Positions 9,305 to 18,687 of a stretch of 64,000 bases of DNA are shown here, piece by piece. How positions within the stretch are numbered: position 1 is the stretch's first letter; every line of letters begins with the position of its first letter. A program made the translations under genes and the position numbers. Source of the stretch: an uncultured bacterium (GTDB lineage: Bacteria > Bacteroidota > Bacteroidia > Chitinophagales > Chitinophagaceae); NCBI GenBank assembly GCA_903826405.1, contig CAIKEH010000012.1, positions 61,525 to 125,524 of the forward strand, in the 5' to 3' direction. The notes beneath the pieces were generated by a model. It searched no databases. It was not told the origin of the DNA and saw nothing but the letters and a program-made list of their open reading frames with translations.

Positions 9305-10504
9305 ATGAGATACCGATTGATCAAACTTTTCCTCTTGGGCATCTTGCTCAATAATGTGGCATCTGGACAGGTGTCATCCTCCGACACGTCCTCTCGGTTC
9401 ATCACCCGTTTAGCTTTCCGGCAATTGAATGGCGGTATCATTTTATTCAAGGCCAAGGTCAACGATTATCCCGACAGTCTCAATTTCATACTCGATACGG
9501 GTAGTGGTGGAATTTCACTGGATTCGACAACCTGTACTGAATTCGGCATACCTCTTGAGCCTTCCAACAGGACCATACGCGGTATAGGTGGCATACGTAA
9601 AGTGAGTTTCCTCAACCATGCGACATTGCATCTTCCCGGACTTCGGGTAGATAGTCTTGACTTCCATGTCAACGACTATGAGATCCTGAGCAGCGTGTAT
9701 GGGATGAAGATAGATGGCATCATCGGGTACAGCTTCCTCAGCCGCTACGTAGTCCATCTGGATTATGATAGTTTATTCATGGATGTTTTCACACCAGGTG
9801 AATACCGATATCCGAGAGGTGGGCACCTCCTGCATCCTTCCATAGTAGCCATACCCATTCTGAACATGCAGATCCGTGACCGTTCCGATTTCCAGAACAG
9901 GTTTTATCTGGACACCGGTGCAGGTCTGAATTTCCTCCTTTCGGAAGATTACGTTCGGGACAGTGCCATACTCAGCACCCGGAAGAGGAAGAAACCCGTG
10001 GTCACCCAGGCCGAAGGGATAGGAGGTAGGATGACCATGCGCCTAACTACGATTAAGGAGGTCCGGATCGGACCTTACCGATTCCATCATGTTCCAACCT
10101 TCCTGTATGATGATGAATACAAAGCGACCTCCTATCCCTACTTGGGAGGGCTTGTCGGTAACGATCTTCTTCGCAGGTTCAACATGACTTTCAATTACCG
10201 GAAAAGGGAGGTTCACCTCATTCCGAACACGCATTACCATGACAGTTTCGACTATGCGTATACGGGACTGGGGATATATTATGAAGGTGGCAGAGTGGTC
10301 ATCGAGGATGTAGCGGAAGGTTCGCCCGGCGAATTGTCGGGATTCCGGAAAGGGGACATCATTGTGGGTATCAATAACAACCTCAATGGTGACTTGCAGT
10401 CGTACAAGGTCATGATGCAGGGGGCCGGGCATAAGCTTAAGTTCGTCGTCATGCGCGAAGATGGCCCCGTCACTCTAGTACTGAAGACATACAGCATACG
10501 CTGA
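9305..10504 (+). CDS. Exported retropepsin-like aspartyl protease with C-terminal PDZ domain
   Basis: The 399-residue protein has an N-terminal signal sequence (about 1-22), then two aspartyl-protease half-sites: FILDTGSGGISLD (Asp64) and FYLDTGAGLNFLL (about residue 203). A PDZ domain closes the protein at about 320-395 (GRVVIEDVAEGSPGELSGF, KGDIIVGINN). Having both DTG motifs in one chain suggests a pseudo-dimeric active site. The PDZ would bind a C-terminus or extended peptide. Its substrate is unknown. An alternative reading, a single active half and a structural second half, cannot be excluded. Confidence 0.88.
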   Translation: MRYRLIKLFLLGILLNNVASGQVSSSDTSSRFITRLAFRQLNGGIILFKAKVNDYPDSLNFILDTGSGGISLDSTTCTEFGIPLEPSNRTIRGIGGIRKVSFLNHATLHLPGLRVDSLDFHVNDYEILSSVYGMKIDGIIGYSFLSRYVVHLDYDSLFMDVFTPGEYRYPRGGHLLHPSIVAIPILNMQIRDRSDFQNRFYLDTGAGLNFLLSEDYVRDSAILSTRKRKKPVVTQAEGIGGRMTMRLTTIKEVRIGPYRFHHVPTFLYDDEYKATSYPYLGGLVGNDLLRRFNMTFNYRKREVHLIPNTHYHDSFDYAYTGLGIYYEGGRVVIEDVAEGSPGELSGFRKGDIIVGINNNLNGDLQSYKVMMQGAGHKLKFVVMREDGPVTLVLKTYSIR

Positions 10505-10541
10505 TCCATCATCCTGGAATCTGTTGCTATCCTTTTTGGCC

Positions 10542-10549
10542 TACCTTTG
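10542..10549 (+). promoter_or_regulatory. TAnnTTTG-type -7 element before the M16 peptidase pair
   Basis: TACCTTTG fits the Bacteroidota -7 consensus TAnnTTTG and lies 20 bases before the ATG at 10570. A clear -33 TTTG at the usual spacing is not seen, so the call is tentative. Confidence 0.4.
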
Positions 10550-10569
10550 CCATCGCATAATGCGGATAC

Positions 10570-11856
10570 ATGATCAAATTTGACCGATTCGAATTGAGGA
10601 ACGGACTCAGGGTGCTGGTGCACCAGGATATCAGCACGCCCATGGCAGTGGTCAACGTCTTGTACGATGTGGGGGCACGCGATGAGGACATCAGTAAAAC
10701 GGGTTTCGCCCACCTTTTCGAGCACCTGATGTTCGGGGGTTCGGTGAACATCCCGGAATATGATGAACCACTCCAGCGTGCCGGCGGGGAGAACAATGCT
10801 TATACCACGAACGACCTCACCAACTATTATTGCCAGCTACCCGCGGAGAATCTGGAGACGGCTTTTTGGCTCGAAAGTGATCGTATGCTCAGCTTGGCCT
10901 TCAGCGAGAAGAGCCTCGATGTGCAACGCAAGGTGGTTTGTGAAGAATTCCGGGAGCACTATATCAATAAACCGTATGGGAATGCCTGGCACTTGATGCG
11001 TGAACTCGCTTATTCCGTTCATCCCTATCGGTGGATGACGATCGGAAAAGAATTGTCCCATATCGAAACGGCCAAGCTGGGTGATGTAAAGGCATTCTTT
11101 CAGAAACATTATACCCCCTCCAATGCGATCCTCGTTGTCGCCGGGAATGTATATACGGACCACGTCAGGAGCCTTGCCGAGAAATGGTTCGAAGACATCC
11201 CTCCGGGTCAACGTTATCAGCGGAACCTTCCTGCCGAACCCGAACAGAGATCGGCACGCCGGAAAGAAGTGCGATCCAAAGTACCCTTGGACGCTTTTTA
11301 TAAATCCTGGCACATGGCTAGCAGGCTGGACCCCCGTTACTATACCGCTGACCTGATCACGGACATGCTGGGTGGTGGGGGAAGTTCAAGACTGTATCAG
11401 GTGCTCGTCAAGGAAAAGAAATTGTTCAGCAATATCGATTGTTACCACTTTGGAAGTCACGATGCTGGCCTGATCGCTGTGGAAGGTAAACTTGTTCGTG
11501 GAGTGGATCTGGAGGTGGCTGAAGCCGCCGTGGATGCTGAACTGGCGATACTTACGGAGCAAGGTGTTCAAGAAAAGGAACTCATCAAGGTGAAGAACAA
11601 GACCGAGAGTGTTATGGCATTCGAGGACATGAGTGTGATGAGCCGTGCCGGGAGTCTGGCCTATTATGAATGGCTGGGAGATGCACAATGGATGAATACG
11701 GAACTGGAGCGATATCAGGCGGTCTCGGTGGAGGATATACGCAAAGAAAGCAGCGCCATATTCCGGGAAGAAAACAGCAACACATTATATTACCGAACGG
11801 ATAACACGGCCATGGATGTGGCGGAAGAAACCGAAGAGACTGACACTGATGATTAA
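10570..11856 (+). CDS. M16 family zinc metallopeptidase (active-type subunit)
   Basis: The 428-residue protein carries the inverted zinc motif HLFEH (His48, Glu51, His52) in FAHLFEHLMFGG, and the distal acidic ligand region around residues 115-130 (LETAFWLESDRM). A second M16 domain without the motif occupies residues about 180-400, with SRLYQVLVKEKKLFS as in the family. No signal peptide is obvious. It probably forms a heterodimer with the product of the next, overlapping gene, which lacks the zinc motif, as in two-gene pitrilysin-like peptidases of bacteria. Start ATG at 10570 follows a plausible promoter. Confidence 0.9.
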   Translation: MIKFDRFELRNGLRVLVHQDISTPMAVVNVLYDVGARDEDISKTGFAHLFEHLMFGGSVNIPEYDEPLQRAGGENNAYTTNDLTNYYCQLPAENLETAFWLESDRMLSLAFSEKSLDVQRKVVCEEFREHYINKPYGNAWHLMRELAYSVHPYRWMTIGKELSHIETAKLGDVKAFFQKHYTPSNAILVVAGNVYTDHVRSLAEKWFEDIPPGQRYQRNLPAEPEQRSARRKEVRSKVPLDAFYKSWHMASRLDPRYYTADLITDMLGGGGSSRLYQVLVKEKKLFSNIDCYHFGSHDAGLIAVEGKLVRGVDLEVAEAAVDAELAILTEQGVQEKELIKVKNKTESVMAFEDMSVMSRAGSLAYYEWLGDAQWMNTELERYQAVSVEDIRKESSAIFREENSNTLYYRTDNTAMDVAEETEETDTDD

Positions 11857-13129
11857 CCGAAAAACACAGCCCGACTTCAAGGATGCCGTGGACTTCAATC
11901 TGGAGCTGAAGCCATACAGGTTATTTACGTTGGACAACGGCGTTCCGGTCTATGCGTATCATGCGGGTGCTGAAGAGGTGATGCAACTGGAGTTGCTTTT
12001 CGACGCAGGCAGCTGGTATGAAGGCAAGGACATGGTTGCAGGAGCGACGAATTTTCTGTTGAAGAACGGCACCACTTCACGATCCGCTTACCAGATCAAC
12101 GAGCATTTTGATTTCCATGGCGCATACCTGAACAGGAACTGTTACAGTGAAACATCCAGCCTGATGCTGCATTGCCTGACTAAGCATCTTGGAGAACTAC
12201 TGCCCGTGATGAAGGAAGTGATCTCAGATTCCAACTTCCCTCAGCCGGAGCTCGACATCTATCGCCAGAACATGAAACAGCGGCTGGAGGTGAGCGAGAA
12301 GAAATGTGATTTCATAGCTTCTCGGATGATCGACGTACACCTTTATGGGGATAGACATCCTTATGGACGCTATAGCAAGGCCTCTATTTACGACGCCCTT
12401 GAAAGGGAAGAAATCGTGGACTTTCACGATAGATTTTATAGGAATGGGCACTGCAAGATCTTCGTCGCAGGGCTTCTGCCATCAGATCTCGAGTCACAGC
12501 TGAACAGGGCCTTTGGGCAGTTCCCTTTCCGGAAAGAATCCATCCCTCGTTCGTTTATCGAGAAACAACCATCCCCGGAGAAGCATCACCGGATCATGAA
12601 CGACCCACAAGGCGTACAGGGTGCTATCCGAATCGCCAGACCCTTCCCGGGTCGGCACCACCCCGATTTCCATGCCGCACAGGTGCTCAATACTCTTTTC
12701 GGTGGTTTCTTCGGTTCTAGGCTCATGAGCAATATCCGTGAGGATAAAGGGTATACTTATGGCATTTACAGTTTTTTGCAGAACCATTTGGAAGGCAGCG
12801 CATGGATGGTCAGTACGGAGGCCGGCCGTGAGGTATGCGAGGCCACGATCCAGGAGGTTTATAAGGAAATGAAGACATTGCGGGAAGAGCCCGTCGATCA
12901 AGCGGAACTGCTCTTGGTCAAGAATTATATGATGGGAAGCATACTGGGCGATCTGGACGGCCCCTTCCATGTCATCGGAAGATGGAAGAACATCATTTTG
13001 AACGGGATGGATGAAAGTTATTTCTACGAGGGATTAAGAACGATCAAGCAGGTCCAGGCCGGTGAACTCATGGAACTTGCTCGCAAATACCTCCTGCCGG
13101 AGGAATTCCATGAGTTGGTTGTGATCTGA
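11849..13129 (+). CDS. M16 family peptidase-like protein without zinc motif (partner subunit)
   Basis: The start is placed at ATG 11849, which overlaps the end of the preceding M16 gene by eight bases and removes an implausible N-terminal extension. The 426-residue protein aligns in layout with M16 peptidases (LLFDAGSWYEGKDMVAGATN, SNIREDKGYTYGIYSF), but the HxxEH position reads NFLLKNG, so it cannot bind zinc in the canonical way. Known two-subunit M16 enzymes pair one catalytic and one such non-catalytic chain that contributes the R/Y substrate pair near the C-terminus. The gene overlap suggests translational coupling at near-equal amounts. Confidence 0.88.
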   Translation: MINRKTQPDFKDAVDFNLELKPYRLFTLDNGVPVYAYHAGAEEVMQLELLFDAGSWYEGKDMVAGATNFLLKNGTTSRSAYQINEHFDFHGAYLNRNCYSETSSLMLHCLTKHLGELLPVMKEVISDSNFPQPELDIYRQNMKQRLEVSEKKCDFIASRMIDVHLYGDRHPYGRYSKASIYDALEREEIVDFHDRFYRNGHCKIFVAGLLPSDLESQLNRAFGQFPFRKESIPRSFIEKQPSPEKHHRIMNDPQGVQGAIRIARPFPGRHHPDFHAAQVLNTLFGGFFGSRLMSNIREDKGYTYGIYSFLQNHLEGSAWMVSTEAGREVCEATIQEVYKEMKTLREEPVDQAELLLVKNYMMGSILGDLDGPFHVIGRWKNIILNGMDESYFYEGLRTIKQVQAGELMELARKYLLPEEFHELVVI

Positions 13130-13172
13130 ACCAGGTGGCTAAAATGAGCTAACTTGAATTAAAACCGATCTC

Positions 13173-13523
13173 ATGGGAATCCTGCTTCGTCTGTTCTTCA
13201 CCTGGCTTGCCATACTGCTGGCATCTTACCTGCTTAAAGGTATTCATGTGACCGATTATATCTCGGCACTTGTGGCTGCCGCCGTTTTGGCGGTACTCAA
13301 CAGTTTCGTGAAACCCATCCTGGTTTTCCTCACCATTCCCATCACGATCGTAACACTGGGTCTTTTCCTACTGGTGATCAATGCCGCCATCGTATATCTT
13401 GTGGCTTATTTCGTGCCCGGATTCAAGGTGGATAGTTTCTGGTGGGCCATCGCCTTCAGCCTCTTGGTCTCTTTTGTCGTTTCTGTCCTGAGTGGGATGG
13501 GAAGAGCTGCAAAACGCAGCTGA
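13173..13523 (+). CDS. Phage holin family 4 superfamily IV (YvlD-like) membrane protein
   Basis: The 116-residue protein consists of four hydrophobic helices with the short links typical of PF04020: LLRLFFTWLAILLASYLL, a conserved NSFVKPIL turn, LTIPITIVTLGLFLLVINA and a final helix. Despite the family name these chromosomal proteins are not phage genes. Function is unknown. Its stop codon overlaps the start of the disrupted small membrane gene that follows (TGATG). Confidence 0.85.
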   Translation: MGILLRLFFTWLAILLASYLLKGIHVTDYISALVAAAVLAVLNSFVKPILVFLTIPITIVTLGLFLLVINAAIVYLVAYFVPGFKVDSFWWAIAFSLLVSFVVSVLSGMGRAAKRS

Positions 13524-13753
13524 TGGATCCGTTCCTCCGGAAAGGGGTGATCTTCTATCGACCCATTTATCCTGTCGGATGGATTTAGCTGTCCGCTGCC
13601 ATTGTCTTTGTCATTCTTGGATTTCTGAAAATCGATGGTCCTTCCCACTCCGTTAGTGACAGTATACAGAATACTTTCTTTCCAGGGGCGATCATTGCCG
13701 TTTTATCGAACCTGCTGGTGGCAGCGATTCATTTCCCGATGCGTCGTGACTGA
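13523..13753 (+). pseudogene. Small membrane protein gene interrupted by an in-frame TAG
   Basis: An ATG at 13523 shares one base with the preceding stop (TGATG). The frame reads MDPFLRKGVIFYRPIYPVGW-I, then TAG at 13586-13588, then continues open as LSAAIVFVILGFLKIDGPSH, SVSDSIQNTFFPGAIIAVLS and NLLVAAIHFPMRRD to TGA at 13751. Both halves make one plausible two-helix membrane protein of 76 codons. The SHSVSDS segment and the N-terminal FLRKGxIFYRP resemble, from memory, a small uncharacterised Chitinophagaceae membrane protein. The simplest reading is a nonsense mutation (one base from a Trp, Gln, Leu or other codon) or a sequencing error. Readthrough is less likely. Downstream codons show no frameshift. 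Confidence 0.6.
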
Positions 13754-13810
13754 GTTTTCGGGTACTGCAAGGGACTTTTTTTTTCCGGCAAACTGCGCGA
13801 CCTTAGCCGG

Positions 13811-15814
13811 ATGATGACCTTCGATCGAAAGGGGCTCTCTTTTGAAAGGTGCAAAGAGATCCACCGCAGTTTACTCCTGCCTAGAATGGTCGAGGAGAAG
13901 ATGCTCATTCTGCTGCGCCAAGGGAAGATCTCCAAATGGTTCAGTGGTATTGGCCAGGAAGCGATCTCCGTGGGGGCGACTTTGGCGCTTCAGGAAGACG
14001 AATGGATCATGCCCCTCCACCGCAATCTGGGCGTATTCACCACTCGGAATATCCCCCTGCATCAGTTGTTCCGCCAATGGCAGGGCAGTCAGGATGCGTT
14101 CAGCAAGGGACGGGAGCGTAGTTTCCATTTCGGCAGCAGTGAGCATCATATTTGCGGGATGATCTCGCATCTGGGACCGCAACTGGCCATCGCGGATGGG
14201 GTTGCACTCGCCCATAAGTTGCGGCATCAGGAAAAGGTTTCCCTGGCCTTCACCGGGGAGGGCGGAACTTCTGAAGGGGATTTCCATGAAGCACTCAATG
14301 TAGCGGCGGTGTGGGACCTGCCCGTCATTTTCCTGATAGAGAATAATGGCTATGGCCTCAGCACACCAGCATCCGAGCAATACCGCTGCGAAAGCCTGGT
14401 CGACCGTGCAAAAGGCTACGGGATGGAAGGCGTGCGGATCGACGGGAATAACATACTCACGGTCATGGATACCGTAAAAGGGGTGCGTGAGTATTGCATT
14501 CGACACCAGAAACCGTACCTGATCGAATGCATGACTTTCCGCATGCGGGGTCATGAGGAAGCCAGCGGCACCAAATATGTTCCGGCCGGGCTTTTCGACG
14601 AATGGGCGAAGCAGGACCCGATCTCCAATTTTGAACGCTTTCTGGAGGCAGAAGGAATACTTTCCCGGGAGCAGATCGTGGCGATACGTGAAGAGCTCAG
14701 ATTATACATAGAGGAAGAATTGCGGATTGGTTTTGATGCACCCTCCACCGTGGCCAATATCAAACTGGAAATGGAGGATGTCTACGCACCTCTTCCGAAG
14801 GCGGATAAAAATGATCTTGACGATATCCCCGTTCACCTGAAAACACGGGCACCCGAGAAGAGATTCATTGACGGTATCCGGGATGGACTGTGGCAGAGCA
14901 TGGAACGCCACCCTAATCTGGTTCTGATGGGTCAGGATATCGCCACCTATGGTGGTGCGTTCAAGATTACTGAGGGATTCCTGCAGAAATTCGGAGCTGC
15001 ACGGGTGCGTAACACCCCCTTGTGTGAGAGCGCCATCGTGGGTGCCGCACTCGGCCTTGGTCTGGAGGGGTACAAATCCATGATGGAAATGCAGTTCGCC
15101 GATTTCGTCACCGTGGGCTTCAACCAGATCGTCAACAACCTCGCCAAGATCCATTACCGATGGGGTCAGAACGCCGATGTTGTCATCCGAATGCCCACGG
15201 GAGCCGGTGTGGGTGCGGGGCCTTTCCACTCCCAGAGCAACGAAGCCTGGTTCACCCATGTCCCTGGCCTTAAAGTCGTCTATCCATCCACGCCCGCTGA
15301 CGCAAAAGGACTACTGACCGCTGCGTTCAACGACCCCAACCCTGTCATGTTCTTCGAGCATAAGGCACTTTACCGCAGCATCAGCGGGCCGGTACCCGAA
15401 AGTTATTACACGGTGGAAATTGGGAAGGCCAGACAGGTCCAGGAAGGGAATGACCTCAGCATCATCACCTACGGCAGTGGCGTACATTGGGCAATTGCAT
15501 GGTCGAAAGCGAACCCGAACCTATCTACCGACATACTGGACCTTCGCACCTTGTTGCCCATGGATCATGAAGCCATCCGTGCCAGTGTCACACGTACGGG
15601 TAAAGTACTTGTTCTTCATGAGGACACCTTGACAGGTGGCATCGGAGGCGAGATCGCCGCCTGGATCGCCGAACATTGTTTCGAAAAACTCGACGCGCCT
15701 GTCATGCGCTGTGCGTCCCTGGACACCCCCATACCCTTCTCCATCGAACTCGAAAATGCCTTTCTGGCCAATGACCGACTGTCGGATATCTTACAGAAAC
15801 TGATCGAGTATTAA
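13811..15814 (+). CDS. 2-oxoacid dehydrogenase E1, alpha and beta subunits fused
   Basis: The 667-residue protein joins an E1-alpha domain (about 1-340) and an E1-beta domain (about 350-667). The alpha half has the thiamine diphosphate motif beginning FTGEGGTSEGD and ending about 30 residues later in ENNGYG. The beta half has GQDIATYGGAFKIT, CESAIVGAALGLGLEG and the C-terminal transketolase-type EDTLTGGIGGEIAAW. Such single-chain E1 proteins are common in Bacteroidota and oxidatively decarboxylate branched-chain 2-oxoacids or pyruvate with an E2/E3 partner. No E2 or E3 gene is adjacent, so the substrate is not set by context. Branched-chain 2-oxoacid is my preferred inference. Confidence 0.9.
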   Translation: MMTFDRKGLSFERCKEIHRSLLLPRMVEEKMLILLRQGKISKWFSGIGQEAISVGATLALQEDEWIMPLHRNLGVFTTRNIPLHQLFRQWQGSQDAFSKGRERSFHFGSSEHHICGMISHLGPQLAIADGVALAHKLRHQEKVSLAFTGEGGTSEGDFHEALNVAAVWDLPVIFLIENNGYGLSTPASEQYRCESLVDRAKGYGMEGVRIDGNNILTVMDTVKGVREYCIRHQKPYLIECMTFRMRGHEEASGTKYVPAGLFDEWAKQDPISNFERFLEAEGILSREQIVAIREELRLYIEEELRIGFDAPSTVANIKLEMEDVYAPLPKADKNDLDDIPVHLKTRAPEKRFIDGIRDGLWQSMERHPNLVLMGQDIATYGGAFKITEGFLQKFGAARVRNTPLCESAIVGAALGLGLEGYKSMMEMQFADFVTVGFNQIVNNLAKIHYRWGQNADVVIRMPTGAGVGAGPFHSQSNEAWFTHVPGLKVVYPSTPADAKGLLTAAFNDPNPVMFFEHKALYRSISGPVPESYYTVEIGKARQVQEGNDLSIITYGSGVHWAIAWSKANPNLSTDILDLRTLLPMDHEAIRASVTRTGKVLVLHEDTLTGGIGGEIAAWIAEHCFEKLDAPVMRCASLDTPIPFSIELENAFLANDRLSDILQKLIEY

Positions 15815-15862
15815 TCCGATGTGAATTCGCGGTAATTTTTCAGCATAATCATGTAATATGAT

Positions 15863-15870
15863 TATTTTCG
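15863..15870 (+). promoter_or_regulatory. Possible -7 element before the NTT-like transporter gene
   Basis: TATTTTCG differs by one base from TAnnTTTG, and a TTTTTC tract lies 21 bases upstream. If used, the transcript would begin just before the TTG at 15880, giving a very short leader. Confidence 0.35.
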
Positions 15871-15879
15871 GCACCAAAG

Positions 15880-18678
15880 TTGGCTTTGAACCTACGTAAG
15901 AAAATATTGAATCTGTTGATGGTCCGGGATTCGGAGAGTAAACTCGTTTCCCGCTTGCTCACCTTTGAATTCTTCCAAGGTGCCGCTATAGCCATTTTTT
16001 ACCAGGTCGCACTGACCATCTTCATTCACGATAGTAAGAAGCCTACCCGGGAATTGCCCGTCGTTTATGTGATTTCCGGTATCATCATCTGGCTTACCGG
16101 TTATCTCTACCATAAGCTGGAGCATAAGTTACCGATCAAGAAGCTTGTACTGACGGTACTGCTGACCAACACCATCCTGATCCTGCTTTTCAGTATTTTC
16201 TTACCTATAGGTGAGCATAATGAATACTTTCTATTCGCGTTCCTGGCCTCTTATAATGCCCTGTACCTGCTCAATAATCTGGAGTTCTGGGGCGTAGCCT
16301 CTTTGCTTTTCGATGTCCGTCAGAGCAAGAGGCTGTTCACTATTGTGAGTTCAGGTGATATTCCCGCAAAATTGATCGGTTTCATTCTCGTGACGGGCAT
16401 TTCCCTGGCGCATTCATTCAGCCTGAGTCGCCTGCTATGGATCTCGCTCGCATTCATATTGGTATCGCTTTACTTCTATTTTCCGCTGATGCGGCTCCCC
16501 GAGATCAGTAATATCCAATCCGATGAGTCGCATGGACACCACCATGATTCACATGGGCAACACCATGAGTCGAATGCGAAACCCAAGAAAACCCCTGCCT
16601 ACATAGCCGGGGACCTGATGATCAGAAATCTGGCACTGGTCTCCCTATTTGCAATGTGCTGTCTGATCCTGGTCAACTATGTGCTATACGCCAAGGTTAA
16701 GACCAGCTTCGAGGACGACACTACATTGATGTTCACTATAGGTGCTTTTCTGGTGATCAGTCGTAGTATCACCTTGGTTGTCAAGTTGGCTATCACCAAC
16801 CGTATCTTGGAGAAATTCGGGCTAAAATGGACTTTGTTATTACCCCCTTTGGTATTGCTCCTATTAACAGGGGGGGGCCTATATTTCATTCCGAGGTCTG
16901 GCGCCCATTCACTGCTTTATGCTTTCGGGATGATCGCCATCACGGTGGATATTTTGCATTCAGCCATCCTGTTGCCGGTCCTGCTTGCCTGCATGCAGCC
17001 CCTGCCCACCCAACAACGTCTTCGCGGGCACACCATCATCAAGGGGTTCATGGACCCGTTCGCATACCTGGCCATGGGTGTAATGCTCCTGCTTCTGGTC
17101 CCCAAGTCAGGGGAATTGAATTTCATCATCATCAATTTCATCCTCATCGCATTTGCAATCTGCTGGATATACCTCACTTTTTCGGTAGAGAGGGAGTATA
17201 TGAAGACATTGACAGCCAACCTGCACGACCGAACTTTGCAGGGTGTCACCATAGAACTGACGGATGCCACCTCCTTGGATATCCTGTTGAAGCGGATTGA
17301 TACGGCCAATGAGATCGACGCCATTGGCGTACTCAACCTCATATTGACGCAGCCCGTCGATAAGAAGCCTTTCATTGCCAGAGCCATGGCGCATCCTTCA
17401 CAGGAAGTGAGGAAATACGCATTGTTCATGATCACCCAGGAGCAATCGGATCAATATCTTCCTATGCTTCGGGAAATGCTCGGCACGGAAAAAGAGGGCG
17501 GTATCCTTGCCAGCCTTGTCCAAACCATCTCGGTCATGGAGCCCGAAGAGGACCTGAGTACATTTCTTGATCACCCCCATAACGAAGTGGCCCGAGAGGC
17601 TTTGCTCGCCTGCCTCCATCATCCAGGGCAACCCGACAGGGAAGAGGCGATCAAACGGGTTGAGGCCATGCTCCAGTCAACACTTCCTGAGACCAAGATG
17701 GATGCTTTATGGTTGGCCGGTAAATGGAAAGATGGGCATTTGCGCGAGAGGATCAAGATGATGATGGAAGATGAAGATTCCAACGTGCGTAGGGGAGCAA
17801 TGAAAGCAGCAGTGGAAAGGCGTGACCCTGAATTGATCGAACGACTTGTGTATAATCTGTTTCAGGGTATATATGAAGATGAAGCATTGAATGCAGTCAT
17901 TCAAGTCGGGGAATCCCAGTTGCCCGTTTTGAAACACTACCTCTGGTCGCACAATCTCGAAGGAAATCTTTCCCGAAAGATCATCCAACGGTTAGGAAAA
18001 ATGGAAGGTACTCTGGTGGGGCCTTTTCTGGAGGATACCCTGACTTCATACCCGGCCAAATCGCAACTCTTGCTGCCCGTCATATTGCAACGGAAAGATA
18101 AAATGGAGCATGGAGACTATGCGATCTACCTGAGGTCCATCCAGGAAAATCTTCATCATGCAGGTGCTTTGCTTTACGAGATCGATTACTTGCAACAACA
18201 TAACGGGGATGCGCTACTCATACGTGCGCTTGAACTGGAAATGGATATGATCCGGGCCAAATGCCTCGGCCTGTTCTCATTCATCTATGATGAGGAAAAG
18301 ATACGCAGGGCGCGCCATGGCCTGGAATCAGGATCAAAGGAGGCTTTCGCCAATGCCCTGGAGCTGATCGGCATGACCGTACCACCGGAATTCGCGAATA
18401 TATTCTCTCTGATCTATGAGCGCTCTTCCGTCAAGGACAAGTGCCTCCATCTGCATTCCAAGATAGAGACACCTAAGATCAAGGAAGGTGCGCTTGTCAC
18501 AAACATACTTTATGACATAGGTTTCCATTATGACAACTGGACCAAATCATGTGCCCTTTATTCTCTTCGTGAAAGTGGAGAATCGAGGAATCGGGAGATC
18601 ATCCTCCCGTTCGCTTCGAACGAAAACCCGCTGGTCAAGGAAACCGCGGAGTACATCCTCTCCCTGGACACCATTTAA
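15880..18678 (+). CDS. NTT/MFS-like membrane transporter domain fused to HEAT repeats
   Basis: The first 440 residues contain about 11-12 hydrophobic helices and begin with an NTT (ATP/ADP translocase-like) type N-terminus (KKILNLLMVRDSESKLVSRL). A histidine-rich cytoplasmic loop (GHHHDSHGQHHESN) sits at about residues 215-230. Residues about 450-930 are soluble alpha-helical repeats with HEAT character (HPSQEVRKYALFMI, HPHNEVAREALLACL, DSNVRRGAMKAAVERRDPEL). The start is TTG at 15880; an in-frame stop at 15859 rules out a longer protein, and ATG at 15919 is an alternative. NTT-HEAT proteins, some with a cyclic-nucleotide domain, are known in free-living bacteria; here that domain is encoded by the next gene. 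Transport of nucleotides is not proven. Confidence 0.75.
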   Translation: MALNLRKKILNLLMVRDSESKLVSRLLTFEFFQGAAIAIFYQVALTIFIHDSKKPTRELPVVYVISGIIIWLTGYLYHKLEHKLPIKKLVLTVLLTNTILILLFSIFLPIGEHNEYFLFAFLASYNALYLLNNLEFWGVASLLFDVRQSKRLFTIVSSGDIPAKLIGFILVTGISLAHSFSLSRLLWISLAFILVSLYFYFPLMRLPEISNIQSDESHGHHHDSHGQHHESNAKPKKTPAYIAGDLMIRNLALVSLFAMCCLILVNYVLYAKVKTSFEDDTTLMFTIGAFLVISRSITLVVKLAITNRILEKFGLKWTLLLPPLVLLLLTGGGLYFIPRSGAHSLLYAFGMIAITVDILHSAILLPVLLACMQPLPTQQRLRGHTIIKGFMDPFAYLAMGVMLLLLVPKSGELNFIIINFILIAFAICWIYLTFSVEREYMKTLTANLHDRTLQGVTIELTDATSLDILLKRIDTANEIDAIGVLNLILTQPVDKKPFIARAMAHPSQEVRKYALFMITQEQSDQYLPMLREMLGTEKEGGILASLVQTISVMEPEEDLSTFLDHPHNEVAREALLACLHHPGQPDREEAIKRVEAMLQSTLPETKMDALWLAGKWKDGHLRERIKMMMEDEDSNVRRGAMKAAVERRDPELIERLVYNLFQGIYEDEALNAVIQVGESQLPVLKHYLWSHNLEGNLSRKIIQRLGKMEGTLVGPFLEDTLTSYPAKSQLLLPVILQRKDKMEHGDYAIYLRSIQENLHHAGALLYEIDYLQQHNGDALLIRALELEMDMIRAKCLGLFSFIYDEEKIRRARHGLESGSKEAFANALELIGMTVPPEFANIFSLIYERSSVKDKCLHLHSKIETPKIKEGALVTNILYDIGFHYDNWTKSCALYSLRESGESRNREIILPFASNENPLVKETAEYILSLDTI

Positions 18679-18687
18679 AAATTGAGC

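Noticed and set aside
13173..13523. Holin-like gene as sign of a prophage
   Set aside because: The PF04020-type family is chromosomal and widespread, and no phage structural, lysis or integration genes are nearby.
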